Origin: Sulfolobus islandicus Y.N.15.51
Lineage (GTDB): Archaea; Thermoproteota; Thermoprotei_A; Sulfolobales; Sulfolobaceae
NCBI RefSeq assembly: GCF_000022485.1
Contig: NC_012623.1
Coordinates: 62,001 to 126,000, forward strand
Length of the DNA stretch: 64,000 nt
Direction: 5' to 3'
Shown: one piece after another, positions 1 through 9,890 of the stretch
Layout of the letters: every line of letters starts with the position of its first letter
Position numbering within the stretch: position 1 is the stretch's first letter
Notes under the pieces: generated by a model
What the model saw: the letters and a program-made list of their open reading frames with translations, nothing else
What the model was told of the DNA's origin: nothing
The model's database searches: none
Program-made: the position numbers and the translations under genes

Positions 1-444
1 TTTGGATATTCTAGAAGCGCAGGCAAGGTTAGCTTACCTAGGGCAATTTCTTTCGTGGGTTCACTATATTCAATAGGAATACCACCAGAACTAATAGGAA
101 TTTCGTCTTTAAGCAATTTAGATGAGAAAGAGTGGGATATATTCAAACAGAATTACGTTAATTTTAAACATGATCTACAAACTGCTGCGAGATTCTTTAA
201 TTGGGAGTCGTTCGAATTAATTAAGGATATATGGAAAATTAGTGAGGATACTATAGCAAAGATCAAGGAAGATATCGATTACGCTGAGAGCGTGATAGGC
301 ATAAAATTAGGAGGCATAGATTACGATAGTAGAAAACATATCCTAATGTCTTCGCTATTTTTACTATCATTTAAAGAGAAAATCCTTCAAGAATCTAAGA
401 AGTATTTATATGAGATGGCATTAATTAGAAGATCCTTGGGATGA
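1..444 (+). CDS. ppcA: phosphoenolpyruvate carboxylase, archaeal type (C-terminal part)
   Basis: The reading frame is open from the first base, so this is the C-terminal end of a gene that starts outside the window. The first residues (FGYSRSAGKVSLPRAI, then YSIGIPPELIG) match the conserved C-terminal segment of the archaeal-type PEP carboxylase, a family of about 500 residues. The enzyme carboxylates phosphoenolpyruvate to oxaloacetate; in an autotrophic Sulfolobales cell it feeds the C4 pool linked to the CO2-fixation cycle. About 147 residues are visible. The stop overlaps the start of the next gene (ATGA), so the two are probably co-transcribed. The family call rests on recognition of the motif block, not on an alignment. 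Confidence 0.82.
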   Translation, partial: FGYSRSAGKVSLPRAISFVGSLYSIGIPPELIGISSLSNLDEKEWDIFKQNYVNFKHDLQTAARFFNWESFELIKDIWKISEDTIAKIKEDIDYAESVIGIKLGGIDYDSRKHILMSSLFLLSFKEKILQESKKYLYEMALIRRSLG

Positions 445-1250
445 GAATACTAGTAAACGGTCTACTACCACTGGATTCGGGTAAGACAACATTTTCATTA
501 TCCATTATTCGACTATTTAATCAAGTAGGAATCAGATTGTTTCCATTCAAGCCAATTGCCGGGCATAATGCTTGGTATAGCTTTAACACTCTCATAAGGA
601 GTGAAGAGTTAGGAATATTGGTTGGGAATGATGCTTTAAAGTATTATGATGAAACAAAATATGATATTAGGAGAATTAATCCATTTGCTGTTCTTTTCGT
701 TCCTATAGATTTGGAAAAGCTAAGCTACAACGTATCTCTATATAATATGATAATGGAGTATGGATTTCCATATTTAATAAGGTTAAGCGACTGCATTAAT
801 GGGATAGATCAGTATTTTGTAAACAGTAGTGCAGATATATATGTGCCGAAATCAATGCTGAAATTTACTAGAAACCTAGCCTTAAAATTTAATGCAAAAT
901 CATATGATAAAATGAGAGAGATAATAGACGCTTCTCCACAACTAGTAGACAATTGTACTATAGATGTATTTAGAAACTATGAAAACGTGATAATAGAGTC
1001 CTATAATGACTCAGCTTCTCCCACTTATAATTCGGCTGACGTAGATTACGTGTTTACAGTCTCCCCTACAAAAGCGTTTCTCATAAAAGGTGAGGAATTT
1101 AAGAAGGCCTTATCATTATTTTCAATCCCGGCATGGAATGTTAGAGTCTCCACTCTTATAAAGTATCTAAAAATAGGGAAAAGTTTTGAAATAGATGTAG
1201 GAGAAAGAGTAGCTAAAGACGAGATTCTAGATATATTACTCAAGTCTTAG
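441..1250 (+). CDS. predicted archaeal P-loop ATPase/GTPase
   Basis: A 269-residue protein whose start overlaps the preceding PEP carboxylase stop. Residues 6-17 (NGLLPLDSGKTT) form a Walker A P-loop of the kind seen in archaeal predicted P-loop ATPase/GTPase proteins (COG4028-like), related to the SIMIBI-class DsGKTT loops. No transmembrane segment or second recognisable domain is visible. The function is unknown. The overlap with ppcA suggests a shared transcript, although a functional tie to PEP carboxylase is only inference. The C-terminus overlaps the convergent DUF1641 gene by 11 bases. Confidence 0.6.
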   Translation: MRILVNGLLPLDSGKTTFSLSIIRLFNQVGIRLFPFKPIAGHNAWYSFNTLIRSEELGILVGNDALKYYDETKYDIRRINPFAVLFVPIDLEKLSYNVSLYNMIMEYGFPYLIRLSDCINGIDQYFVNSSADIYVPKSMLKFTRNLALKFNAKSYDKMREIIDASPQLVDNCTIDVFRNYENVIIESYNDSASPTYNSADVDYVFTVSPTKAFLIKGEEFKKALSLFSIPAWNVRVSTLIKYLKIGKSFEIDVGERVAKDEILDILLKS

Positions 1251-1908
1251 AGTTTTTCTCTGCTTCAAAGGCTAATCCCTTGTCGGGTACGTACAATTTT
1301 CCAATGTGTTTTAGTACAGATGCAGCTACTCCCAATCCTCTTTGAATATCTGGATCCTTTAATAACTTGTAAATTTCCCAAATACTAGTTATGGGTTTTA
1401 CATTTTCGGTTTTTAAGGCTTCTCCAGTTGCAGAAACCAATAAAGTATAATATTTGAAGTTAGTTAGATCTATTCTTGACAGATCATTAGTAATCTCATC
1501 CCAATGGTTAATTAGGCTTAATGTGAAATCGTTTATTAGAGAATTTATTATCTTTCCTAAGCTTTCTTCATCTTCTAATAGTCCAATTATGGGGTCTAAA
1601 ATACCTCTGCTCCTAACTTTATCTATAAGATTTATTAAGAACTGTATATTGTATATATTGTCATCATTAATAAATAACTTAGTGGTCTTTATGATTTTAT
1701 CCCAACTCGCTAATAATTCTAAGACATCATCACTAGTAAGTGACCCTATTATTTTTCCTATTGTGTTTTCATCTTCTAATATCCCTTTAATTACGTCAAG
1801 TATGCCAAGTCTATCAGTAGTGTTTATTACGTCTAGGATTTTGTTAAGACTGTTAAGTTTTTCATCTTTCAGTAAATTGTCTAAAGCATAGAATTCTCCA
1901 TTAGTCAC
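1240..1908 (-). CDS. DUF1641 protein, partner of sulfide:quinone oxidoreductase
   Basis: A 222-residue, mostly helical protein with two internally similar helical repeats: ILDVIKGILEDENTIGKII near residue 35 and ILDPIIGLLEDEESLGKII near residue 100. This repeated LxxIxxLLEDExxLGKII pattern and the conserved RGLGVAASVLKHIG segment near residue 190 are typical of the DUF1641 family. DUF1641 genes commonly sit next to FAD-dependent sulfide:quinone-oxidoreductase-like genes, as here: it starts 6 bases after the SQR stop on the same strand. An accessory or membrane-docking role for SQR is plausible but inferred. No transmembrane helix is evident. Confidence 0.7.
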   Translation of the reverse strand: MTNGEFYALDNLLKDEKLNSLNKILDVINTTDRLGILDVIKGILEDENTIGKIIGSLTSDDVLELLASWDKIIKTTKLFINDDNIYNIQFLINLIDKVRSRGILDPIIGLLEDEESLGKIINSLINDFTLSLINHWDEITNDLSRIDLTNFKYYTLLVSATGEALKTENVKPITSIWEIYKLLKDPDIQRGLGVAASVLKHIGKLYVPDKGLAFEAEKNSKT

Positions 1909-1914
1909 TTTAAT

Positions 1915-3168
<1,254 letters not shown>

Positions 3169-3172
3169 TTAA

Positions 3173-3184
3173 AGTTTATAAAGG
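3173..3184 (-). promoter_or_regulatory. TATA box of sqr
   Basis: On the minus strand the sequence CCTTTATAAACT forms a clear archaeal TATA element. A transcription start 25-27 bases downstream falls near 3153, giving a near-leaderless mRNA beginning a few bases before the ATG at 3144. This supports the choice of that start codon. Confidence 0.6.
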
Positions 3185-3292
3185 TTTGTTTCTATAAACT
3201 TTATTATCTCCCTTTTTCTAAAGCCATCATTAAGTATTTCATTCTGTTAAAAATGTAAAAAAGCTTATAACTTTTTGAACCAGTAATTATTC

Positions 3293-3886
3293 ATGCAGCA
3301 GTTAATAGATAAGTTCTTAGAGGTAAAAGGACGTAAAATACATTATATTGAGAGTGGAGACGGCTCTCCAGTTCTTTTATTTCACGGTGCGAGGTTCAAC
3401 GCAAGAACGTGGGTAGAGACTAATACAGTTGACTCAATTTCGAATATAGGGTACAAGGCAATTTCGGTGGACTTTCCAGGATTTGGATCTTCCGAAAAGA
3501 TTGAAGGCATTAGTCTCTCAGAGTTCATAAATCTCTTCATGAATTCTCTAGGTATCAGTAAGGCAATATTGCTGGGTGCCTCGATGGGTGGAAAGGCAGT
3601 ACTAGAATTTAGTCTTAAATATACTGAATCTGTTTATGGGCTAGTACTAGTAGGTGCTGTTGGTGTAGAGGAGTTTGAGGACCAAATATCAAAACTAAAT
3701 AAGATTCCCTTATTATTAATTTGGGGTTCTCGTGATACTGTTTCTCCTAAAAGAAATTATGAGTTAATATTAGATAAAGTGAAAAATGCGAAACTAGAAA
3801 TTGTAGGTAAAAATCACGCTTGTTATTTAGATGATCCAAATACGTTTAATGAAAAAATTGTTAATTTTCTCAAGGGGATGAAATGA
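3293..3886 (+). CDS. small alpha/beta hydrolase (ABHD14/CIB-like)
   Basis: A 197-residue alpha/beta hydrolase without a lid domain. Visible features are the oxyanion-hole HGARF near residue 32, the DFPGFGSS strand, the nucleophile elbow GASMGG near residue 95 (Ser nucleophile), the acid in WGSRDTV near residue 147 and the catalytic His in GKNHACY near residue 176. The short, lidless layout resembles CIB/ABHD14-type hydrolases; the substrate is unknown. A TATA-like AAGCTTATAAC about 28 bases upstream of the ATG predicts a leaderless transcript. The stop overlaps the start of the DUF2250 gene, so the two form an operon. Confidence 0.75.
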   Translation: MQQLIDKFLEVKGRKIHYIESGDGSPVLLFHGARFNARTWVETNTVDSISNIGYKAISVDFPGFGSSEKIEGISLSEFINLFMNSLGISKAILLGASMGGKAVLEFSLKYTESVYGLVLVGAVGVEEFEDQISKLNKIPLLLIWGSRDTVSPKRNYELILDKVKNAKLEIVGKNHACYLDDPNTFNEKIVNFLKGMK

Positions 3887-4524
3887 GTGATAAAGAGGAA
3901 TTAAGTGCTAAACTTAGGATAATATTGAGAGATATAAGATATCTTACTATTCTAAAACACTTGAAAATTGCTAATGTAGACTATGGTAAGTCGATAATGC
4001 TAAACACCAGGATTCCATTGGCTGAGATAGTTGAGATATTGGATGATCTTGAAAGATTAGGTTTAATAGAGAGAGTTCACGGTGCAACCCTAAAGAATAC
4101 TGAAGCCAAATTTAAGCTTAGTTCTGAGGTACATAAGCATCACACGTATTATAGGCTCACCAGAGAAGGAGATCATCTATTAAGGCATTTAGAAGATAGA
4201 ATGTTGATCGATGCATATATGGAGATCGTCAAAAATGATAATCTAGCGTTAAATATTCTTAGACTGGCAGATGAACTTAACGCAGATCATGCCCTAACGT
4301 ATGCAAAATTGACTCATAAGAGGCTAGAAGAGATTACACCAAAGATTGAGGAGCTAGTTAAGATGGGATTATTAGAAGAAAAGAATTCGAAAATAATTAA
4401 ATTTGCCGATAGAAAAGCCAAGCCGAAAAAGGAAACAAGGACTCACCATAAATATTACGGTCTGTCAAGGATTGGAGAATTGGTGGTTAGGGAGATGAAA
4501 AGAAGGGGGATTTTACCTAAGTAA
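3883..4524 (+). CDS. DUF2250 protein with two winged-helix domains
   Basis: A 213-residue protein made of two similar winged-helix modules. The first runs from about residue 15 to 105 (helix-turn-helix near IPLAEIVEILDDLERLGLI, ending in HHTYYRLTREGDHLLR). The second runs from about 110 to 210 (ending in THHKYYGLSRIGELVV). Duplicated HxYYxLxxxG wings are the hallmark of the DUF2250 family. It is a likely DNA-binding regulator with unknown targets, and it overlaps the upstream hydrolase gene by 4 bases (ATGA). Its 3' end overlaps convergent meaB by 12 bases. High Lys/Arg content fits nucleic-acid binding. Confidence 0.65.
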   Translation: MSDKEELSAKLRIILRDIRYLTILKHLKIANVDYGKSIMLNTRIPLAEIVEILDDLERLGLIERVHGATLKNTEAKFKLSSEVHKHHTYYRLTREGDHLLRHLEDRMLIDAYMEIVKNDNLALNILRLADELNADHALTYAKLTHKRLEEITPKIEELVKMGLLEEKNSKIIKFADRKAKPKKETRTHHKYYGLSRIGELVVREMKRRGILPK

Positions 4525-5460
4525 TTCTTTTACATTATGTATGACTTTGGGGACAGCTTCTGTAATATCTTCATTTATAATTGTGTTGTAGTTCTTTTTA
4601 ACTATTTCACTTATTATTTCATCTATTTTTCTTCTCGCTATTAACTCAACTATTTTAGCTCTTCTGTCTATTATTCTCTTTTTAAACAACTCTTTTTGTT
4701 TCAAATAATTAAGATGATCCTCTATTTTGTTCACTATTTCACTAATTCCTTCATTTTTTATTGCTACAGCCTTAACGATAAGTGGTTTCCATCCATCTCT
4801 GTAGGAAATCTCGGAGCTATCTATGGCGAATTTTAGTGTATTAAATGTCAATTCAGCATCTGGTCTATCAGTCTTATTTAAAACGTATATATCACCAATT
4901 TCCATTATTCCAGCCTTTAACGCTTGTATATCATCTCCCGCACCAGGTATTGTTACTACTAGAATTGTGTGGACACTCTGCTCTACTTCCGTATCTGTTT
5001 GTCCAGCTCCAACGGTCTCTATTATTATTTTATCATATCCTAATCCATCTAGAGCTTCAGTAAGCATTAGTGCCTCTGCTGAAATCCCACCAAGATATCC
5101 CCTAGATCCTATACTTCTCACGAAAACGTTCTTGAGCATTGTCTTATCTTGAAACCTTAACCTATTTCCCATAAAGGAACCCATAGTGTATGGGCTAGAT
5201 GGGTCTATTACTATCACTCCGACTCGATGTCCTCTAGATACGTACTCCTGGATCAGTCCCCCTATTAGGGTACTCTTCCCTGCCCCGGGGATTCCAGTTA
5301 TGCCAATCACATGTGCATTCCCTGATCTCTTTGAGAGAGCTCCTAATGCGCTTATTCCTTCATCGGTCATATACTCAATCTTTGTTAATAATCTGGCTAT
5401 TGCTAACTCATTTCCATTTAAGGCTTCTTCTATTAATTTTGGTAAATTATTATTCAACAT
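4513..5460 (-). CDS. meaB: MeaB-type G3E GTPase, methylmalonyl-CoA mutase chaperone
   Basis: A 315-residue G3E-family GTPase. Walker A is [12 protein letters not shown] near residues 53-64, the DPSSP segment of MeaB/ArgK proteins follows near residue 87, switch and Walker B elements lie at [13 protein letters not shown], and the base-recognition motif is LNKTDR near residue 195. MeaB proteins load and protect adenosylcobalamin in methylmalonyl-CoA mutase. The start overlaps the end of the B12-binding mutase subunit gene by 11 bases, which makes the assignment secure. Role: carbon flow from methylmalonyl-CoA to succinyl-CoA in the 3-hydroxypropionate/4-hydroxybutyrate cycle. Confidence 0.92.
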   Translation of the reverse strand: MLNNNLPKLIEEALNGNELAIARLLTKIEYMTDEGISALGALSKRSGNAHVIGITGIPGAGKSTLIGGLIQEYVSRGHRVGVIVIDPSSPYTMGSFMGNRLRFQDKTMLKNVFVRSIGSRGYLGGISAEALMLTEALDGLGYDKIIIETVGAGQTDTEVEQSVHTILVVTIPGAGDDIQALKAGIMEIGDIYVLNKTDRPDAELTFNTLKFAIDSSEISYRDGWKPLIVKAVAIKNEGISEIVNKIEDHLNYLKQKELFKKRIIDRRAKIVELIARRKIDEIISEIVKKNYNTIINEDITEAVPKVIHNVKELLR

Positions 5461-5875
5461 CTATACCTCTTTTTTGCCTTGCTACTTTTTTAACCTTCTC
5501 TACTATTTCTTTAAGACTACTTCCAGGTAGAAATACTTCATCCACTCCCATATCTTTCAATTTTTTAATATCATCTGGAGGAATTACTCCTCCCACTATT
5601 AGTCCTACATCATTTAACCCATTTTGTCTCATTATCTCTATTACTTTTGGTATTAACTCCAAATGAGCTCCACTTAATATACTAATTCCTATGACATCTG
5701 CGTCCTCTTGTAATGCGGCTTTTACTATCTGTTCTGGAGTTTGTCTTAATCCAGTATATACTACCTCCATTCCCGCATCTTTTAGCGCCCTTGCAACCAC
5801 TTTTGCTCCTCTATCGTGACCATCTAAACCTAATTTTGCTACGATCACCTTAATTCTTTTTGTCGTAATCATCAT
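5450..5875 (-). CDS. mcmA2: methylmalonyl-CoA mutase, small B12-binding subunit
   Basis: A 141-residue stand-alone cobalamin-binding domain. The base-off/His-on signature DGHDRG lies near residues 18-23, followed by ISILSGAH near residue 63 and the GGVIPP loop near residue 93. In Sulfolobales the mutase is split: the large catalytic subunit is encoded elsewhere and the B12 domain is separate, as here. It isomerises methylmalonyl-CoA to succinyl-CoA in the CO2-fixation cycle. It overlaps meaB. The cobalamin operon at 31-38 kb in this same window would supply its cofactor. Confidence 0.92.
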   Translation of the reverse strand: MMITTKRIKVIVAKLGLDGHDRGAKVVARALKDAGMEVVYTGLRQTPEQIVKAALQEDADVIGISILSGAHLELIPKVIEIMRQNGLNDVGLIVGGVIPPDDIKKLKDMGVDEVFLPGSSLKEIVEKVKKVARQKRGIDVE

Positions 5876-5986
5876 TATTACTAATACTTAAAACGTTTAA
5901 ACTTTTTGCTTGTTGTTTTGTCAAACCTAGAGGTCGATAAATATGGGTAAAAATTTAATAATGTCAGCTTGTTAATCATTCATCAT

Positions 5987-6274
5987 ATGTTTAAGATGTG
6001 GTATCTTCATATCTCTATTGCAATAATTGCACTGATTCTATCCAGCTTAGTAGTGTTGGAATTTGTAAGGATGAGAAAAGAATTTAGAGGGAAGTTGACT
6101 ACAGTTTTAGTATTACTTGGTAGCTTCTTAATTGCTCAATTTGGATCCTTTCTCCTAGACTTTATTATGTGGTCTAATGATAAGAATCCTATCTATATTT
6201 ATCCATCTTTGATAACTGTTTCTCTCTCCTTTATTACTATACTTTTATTCTATTATTACATTACAAAGATTTAA
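5987..6274 (+). CDS. small membrane protein, function unknown
   Basis: About 95 residues with three predicted membrane helices (roughly residues 3-24, 38-60 and 70-92) separated by short charged loops (RMRKEFRGK). I do not recognise a family. The ATG at 5987 is chosen over a TTG at 5969 because a TATA-like AAATTTAATA at 5951 places transcription start near 5980. It converges with the membrane winged-helix gene and overlaps its 3' end by 14 bases, so the two are on separate transcripts. Confidence 0.5.
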   Translation: MFKMWYLHISIAIIALILSSLVVLEFVRMRKEFRGKLTTVLVLLGSFLIAQFGSFLLDFIMWSNDKNPIYIYPSLITVSLSFITILLFYYYITKI

Positions 6275-6668
6275 GCTTTTTATATTTTCTAGTTACATCG
6301 TAAACTGAAATTATAGTGATTATGAAAACTACTACTAATGAAAATATGTCTGCTGAAAAGGGATGACTTATAATAAGATATATGAGAATTACAAGTGAGG
6401 AGACTAGAAAAGAAGTAAGAAAGATCGATCTAGGTACAAGTGCACTTCTAAACCTTATGTAATCTTCCAATATCACTTTAGTAACTATATATCCTTCATC
6501 AACTTCCTTAACAAGGCCATCTTCAATTAATTTCTTAATGTGGTAACTTACGACGGATGGAGAACTTAAATTAAGATCCTTTTGTATTTTCCTAATTCCA
6601 ACTGGTCTTTTCTGCCTAAGAAGGTAGAGGTATATTTTCCTAGCAGTCCCTGTCAACTCCTCTTCCAT
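6261..6668 (-). CDS. membrane-anchored winged-helix regulator (ArnR-like architecture)
   Basis: A 135-residue protein with an N-terminal winged helix (residues about 5-65: RKIYLYLLRQKRPVGIRKI, then SSPSVVSYHIKKLIEDGLV and a short wing) and two C-terminal membrane helices (about residues 80-100 and 106-125), ending in a basic tail. This layout, a cytoplasmic HTH tethered by two helices, is that of the Sulfolobus regulators ArnR/ArnR1, which act on archaellum genes. No archaellum gene is in view, so I claim the architecture, not the target. A nearby regulated gene could be the secreted protein at 6875. Confidence 0.65.
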   Translation of the reverse strand: MEEELTGTARKIYLYLLRQKRPVGIRKIQKDLNLSSPSVVSYHIKKLIEDGLVKEVDEGYIVTKVILEDYIRFRSALVPRSIFLTSFLVSSLVILIYLIISHPFSADIFSLVVVFIITIISVYDVTRKYKKLKSL

Positions 6669-6874
6669 TAACTACTTATAGTTTAACGTTACAAATAAGG
6701 TTTTCTATCTAAAAAATCTAGTTTCTCCCCATTCTAAATGTATTCTTCAGTTTATTCAAATAAGAAAACTGAAAGTTCTCATAACTTAATAAATGCCAAA
6801 AAGCTTACTAGGATAGGGCAGTTCTTATAATTTTTAATAATATTATAGTTGTAGCGAATAGATATATATACCAT

Positions 6875-7414
6875 GTGAATATCGTAGTTAATGTGAAACA
6901 GTACTTAATGGTTATCGCTGGCGTATTGGTCAGCTTAGCTATTGCGTCTTTAGTAGTTTATGTCTCTCATATGTTTATAACATATGCTATAAAAAAGCCT
7001 AACATTGTGGAGCGACAATCTGGCTATGCCCCACAAATGTATGAGTTAACTGTGAATGCAAGACCTCCCAATGGGAGCTATATAAATTCCTACTTTATTT
7101 ATTCCCCTCTTCAATCCTCTTTAGTAATTAACAAGGATCCAGTATTTCATGTTTATCCAAGTATAATTGATTTAAACTCATTCAATAATTCAGCTATAAT
7201 AACTATTTATTACTCAGCTCACGATAGAGTAAATATAGCTGTAACTCAGCAAATTTTTAATGTTAGCGTGATTAATACTACTGTGATTAATGATGAAATT
7301 GTATCTACTCAAGTGAAAATTACGTTTTATGATGCGTCTCCAAATACGATATATTTAATTCCAATATGGAACCAATATAATGTCACGTACTATGTTCTAA
7401 TATATTATGAATAA
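6875..7414 (+). CDS. membrane-anchored extracellular protein, unknown
   Basis: A 179-residue protein with one N-terminal membrane helix (residues about 10-35) followed by an extracellular, beta-rich domain carrying several N-x-S/T sites (NGS, NNS, NVS, NTT, NVT). This is typical of a surface-exposed, N-glycosylated Sulfolobus protein. The start is GTG; an AT-rich TATA-like TTTTTAATAATATT lies 30-45 bases upstream. I recognise no domain family. It is divergent from the membrane winged-helix regulator, about 200 bases away, so regulation by that protein is possible but unproven. Confidence 0.5.
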   Translation: MNIVVNVKQYLMVIAGVLVSLAIASLVVYVSHMFITYAIKKPNIVERQSGYAPQMYELTVNARPPNGSYINSYFIYSPLQSSLVINKDPVFHVYPSIIDLNSFNNSAIITIYYSAHDRVNIAVTQQIFNVSVINTTVINDEIVSTQVKITFYDASPNTIYLIPIWNQYNVTYYVLIYYE

Positions 7415-7468
7415 GTCAGTCCATCGACCTTTCTTCACTAGTCTAGACGATGTAGGCATCATCATGTA
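7414..7468 (-). ncRNA. C/D-box sRNA candidate
   Basis: On the minus strand the order is: C box ATGATGA (7465-7459), a 12-base spacer TGCCTACATCGT, a degenerate D' box CTAG, a C'-like box GTGAAGA (7438-7432), a 12-base spacer ending GGTCGATGGA, and D box CTGA (7419-7416). Both guide spacers are 12 bases, the length typical of Sulfolobales C/D sRNAs that direct 2'-O-methylation. The spacer before box D shares AAGGTCGATGG with the candidate at 10761. It lies between two convergent protein genes. The D' box is imperfect, and I could not confirm a target. Confidence 0.5.
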
Positions 7469-7497
7469 CCCCGTTCGGCTGTGAGCCTTCACGCGTT

Positions 7498-7974
7498 TTA
7501 TAACTTCTCGTCAGGCCCAGATAGGGAACGGGGCTTTCTCAATCTTTTATACAATCTATACAAGAATATAACAATTACTATCTGGCCTATATCCAGTTGT
7601 AATGTAGCAGCATGGTTATAACTTATTTCAACAAGAAAAGGTAGCATTTGTATCTGTGGTCTCCATACATACCATATTAGGTAATAATTAAGATAATTTA
7701 GAAATGCAAAACTTATACCAGATGCGTCTATGATCATATTGTAATAATCGTTTTTATAACCAGAGACTAATAAAATAGATATTATAAATATAATTAGCGC
7801 TATAAATGCAGAAAATGATACTCCTACCGGAATTGTGAGATTATATGTTACTCCACTACTTGCCCTATATACAAGTGGCTCATCTATTGGAACTAAGGGA
7901 GCCATGGAAAGTAGTATAATTGTCAATATTATTGATCCGACTAATACCCAAACATAATACTCAGAATCTTTCAT
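7498..7974 (-). CDS. four-helix membrane protein, unknown
   Basis: 158 residues with about four membrane helices (residues near 8-26, 50-70, 82-100 and 122-142), an extracellular loop between helices 1 and 2 with one N-glycosylation site (NLT), and a strongly basic C-terminal tail (RLYKRLRKPRS). I recognise no family. The start is ATG. A possible C/D sRNA lies just past its 3' end on the same strand, so processing from a read-through transcript is conceivable. Confidence 0.5.
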   Translation of the reverse strand: MKDSEYYVWVLVGSIILTIILLSMAPLVPIDEPLVYRASSGVTYNLTIPVGVSFSAFIALIIFIISILLVSGYKNDYYNMIIDASGISFAFLNYLNYYLIWYVWRPQIQMLPFLVEISYNHAATLQLDIGQIVIVIFLYRLYKRLRKPRSLSGPDEKL

Positions 7975-8063
7975 AAGCGATAATGGGTATATAATAAATT
8001 ATAACTTTATTCCTCAGCATTAAGTATATCTATATAAAATCCTTCAGCAAGTTATTTCATGTA

Positions 8064-8369
8064 ATGTCTACTACAAAAAAATTCTATGAACTTCAAGATT
8101 TAATTTTAGCTAAGATGTCTTTAGAAAAGGTGAAATTACATATTGAAGAGAGAAAGGATAGAACTATATTCAAATGGGTTAGGAAGGAACTAACGGGGTT
8201 CTTCAGAAAATTTTCTAATGTGGAAAGGTTTAGAGATTTGGTAAACAGTATCAATAAGGGTTTAGAGGAGGAAAATTATGAGTTAATACTTGAAAACGTC
8301 AAAAGATCATTGGTTATTATATCTGACGAAATTGAACAATACTATCAAGATTTACAGAAAATGCAATAG
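8064..8369 (+). CDS. small helical protein, unknown
   Basis: 101 residues, highly charged and predicted to be almost entirely helical (for example LEKVKLHIEERKDRT, LVNSINKGLEEENYE, SDEIEQYYQDLQKM). There are no cysteines, no membrane segment and no motif I recognise. Its 3' end overlaps the convergent TauE/SafE gene by 18 bases. It starts at ATG; AT-rich sequence upstream could hold a promoter. It may be a small cytoplasmic protein with coiled-coil character. Confidence 0.45.
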   Translation: MSTTKKFYELQDLILAKMSLEKVKLHIEERKDRTIFKWVRKELTGFFRKFSNVERFRDLVNSINKGLEEENYELILENVKRSLVIISDEIEQYYQDLQKMQ

Positions 8370-9233
8370 ATCTACTACTCCTACTCTATTTACGTACATA
8401 GTATATATAGCAACAAGAATAATAATTATTGCAAATAACTTTCTTAAAGTTTGCCTTGGCATTCTCGATGCAATCGCGGAGCCAGCATATCCACCTGCTA
8501 CTCCTCCCACTAGGTATAATAGGCTTATTACTATATCAACATACCCATACACTGCGTATGTAATGGCTGCGGCAACGCCAAATGTACCTACTGCAATAAG
8601 TGATGTACCTACAGCCCTAAGCATATCTAACCCAGTACTAAATAGTAAACCTGGGACTACTAGAAACCCTCCTCCTATCCCGAAATAGCCTGATGCGAAT
8701 CCTACTAGAAATCCTGCTGGGAGCACTTTATCTATTTTTATCCTTTCACGCAGAGTTAGTTTATGAGAGTTATTGCTTAATATACTTTTATTAGGATTGC
8801 ATTTAGATTTCCACATTCTAATTGCCACCGCTATCATCAGAAAGCCGAAGAGAAATAGTATTAATGCACCTGACATTAAATGACTTAAATAAGCACCTAT
8901 TATATCCCCTATTATCCCTGGAATTGTGAATACTATTCCCTCTGATACCCTAACGTTTCCTCTCTTGAAATGCATATAGGAATTAATATATGCGTTAATA
9001 CCAACGGCGAGTGCAGTAGTTCCTAAAGTAAGATGTGTTATGTAACTGTATTCTGGCGTACCTGGTGCAATTCCATTTGCTAGCCCAACAAAATACAATA
9101 GAAGCGGAATTGCAAGGATTGACCCTCCTCCTCCAATAAGACCAAGACTGAATCCTACTAATATTCCAGAAATAATAGAGAGTACGTATTGCAATGGTGT
9201 CACGGTTATTTGAAATGATGGGTCTTGAAACAT
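8352..9233 (-). CDS. TauE/SafE-family anion exporter
   Basis: 293 residues with about eight membrane helices in two similar halves. Each half starts with the glycine-rich family signature: GFSLGLIGGGGSILAIPLL near residue 23 and GFASGYFGIGGGFLVVPGL near residue 178. This is the TauE/SafE (DUF81) family, thought to move sulfite, sulfoacetate or related sulfur anions, which would suit a sulfur-oxidising cell; the substrate is not shown. The loop near residues 140-160 is basic. It overlaps the small convergent gene at 8064 by 18 bases. Confidence 0.85.
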   Translation of the reverse strand: MFQDPSFQITVTPLQYVLSIISGILVGFSLGLIGGGGSILAIPLLLYFVGLANGIAPGTPEYSYITHLTLGTTALAVGINAYINSYMHFKRGNVRVSEGIVFTIPGIIGDIIGAYLSHLMSGALILFLFGFLMIAVAIRMWKSKCNPNKSILSNNSHKLTLRERIKIDKVLPAGFLVGFASGYFGIGGGFLVVPGLLFSTGLDMLRAVGTSLIAVGTFGVAAAITYAVYGYVDIVISLLYLVGGVAGGYAGSAIASRMPRQTLRKLFAIIIILVAIYTMYVNRVGVVDLLHFL

Positions 9234-9436
9234 AATAACTTAATCTAGTTTTAACTTTAAAAAGTTTATGATTATGTAAAACTTTGTTAGTACTTTTAAA
9301 GTAAACATAGTTAAATTTGCTAAGGTTTATTTGGAATAAATGATTTTAACTCTCTATTTATGCGGAAGTCACAAATAGCTGACTTGATGTGTTGAGTTTA
9401 ATGTTTATTATTAAATTCTTGTTTAAATTTACGAAA

Positions 9437-9835
9437 TCAGAGTGGGATCTCCAATCCGTGTGGACAATAAGATGGCCTTCCCAAGTAATTATATAGTTTA
9501 TCAATGATTTCTCCAGGGACAAGATAGTCAAACTGTTTGGAATATTCGCAAGCCGTTTGCTTATCTATTCCAATATTAACTAGTAGTATCTCTATAACTC
9601 TATGAGCCTTTATTAGGTAATTTATACTTCTTGTTCCATTATTGGTAATCCATACTCCATCTTCTTTCTTTTCTACTAAACCTTTCTCTTCCAAATGGGA
9701 TACTTCCTCAAAAACGCTTGATGGGGCTATTTTTAGGTCTTTCGCAATCCTATTTATCTTGGCCCCCTCCCCACCGTCATTATACCTCTTTATGATAAGC
9801 AAGTATGAGAATTCTCTTCGTGATAAGTTAGACAT
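9437..9835 (-). CDS. DtxR/MntR-like regulator with altered metal site
   Basis: About 132 residues. The N-terminal winged helix (RREFSYLLIIKRYN, IAKDLKIAPSSVFEEVSHLEE) is followed by a dimerisation/metal domain with KAHRVIEILL, a Cys in TACEYSKQF and the C-terminal CPHGLEIP typical of DtxR/MntR/IdeR repressors. The usual Glu-His pair of the metal-binding helix reads Gln-Phe here, so metal sensing may be changed. The ATG at 9835 is preferred over a TTG at 9853, because the TATA-like CTTTATTTATTTT at about 9858-9869 gives a start of transcription near 9837. It is divergent from the aldolase gene, with about 55 bases between the two start codons. Confidence 0.75.
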   Translation of the reverse strand: MSNLSRREFSYLLIIKRYNDGGEGAKINRIAKDLKIAPSSVFEEVSHLEEKGLVEKKEDGVWITNNGTRSINYLIKAHRVIEILLVNIGIDKQTACEYSKQFDYLVPGEIIDKLYNYLGRPSYCPHGLEIPL

Positions 9836-9890
9836 CTGTGAAACAACTCTCAATAAAAATAAATAAAGTTTTGTTTTAAATCATATAGTC

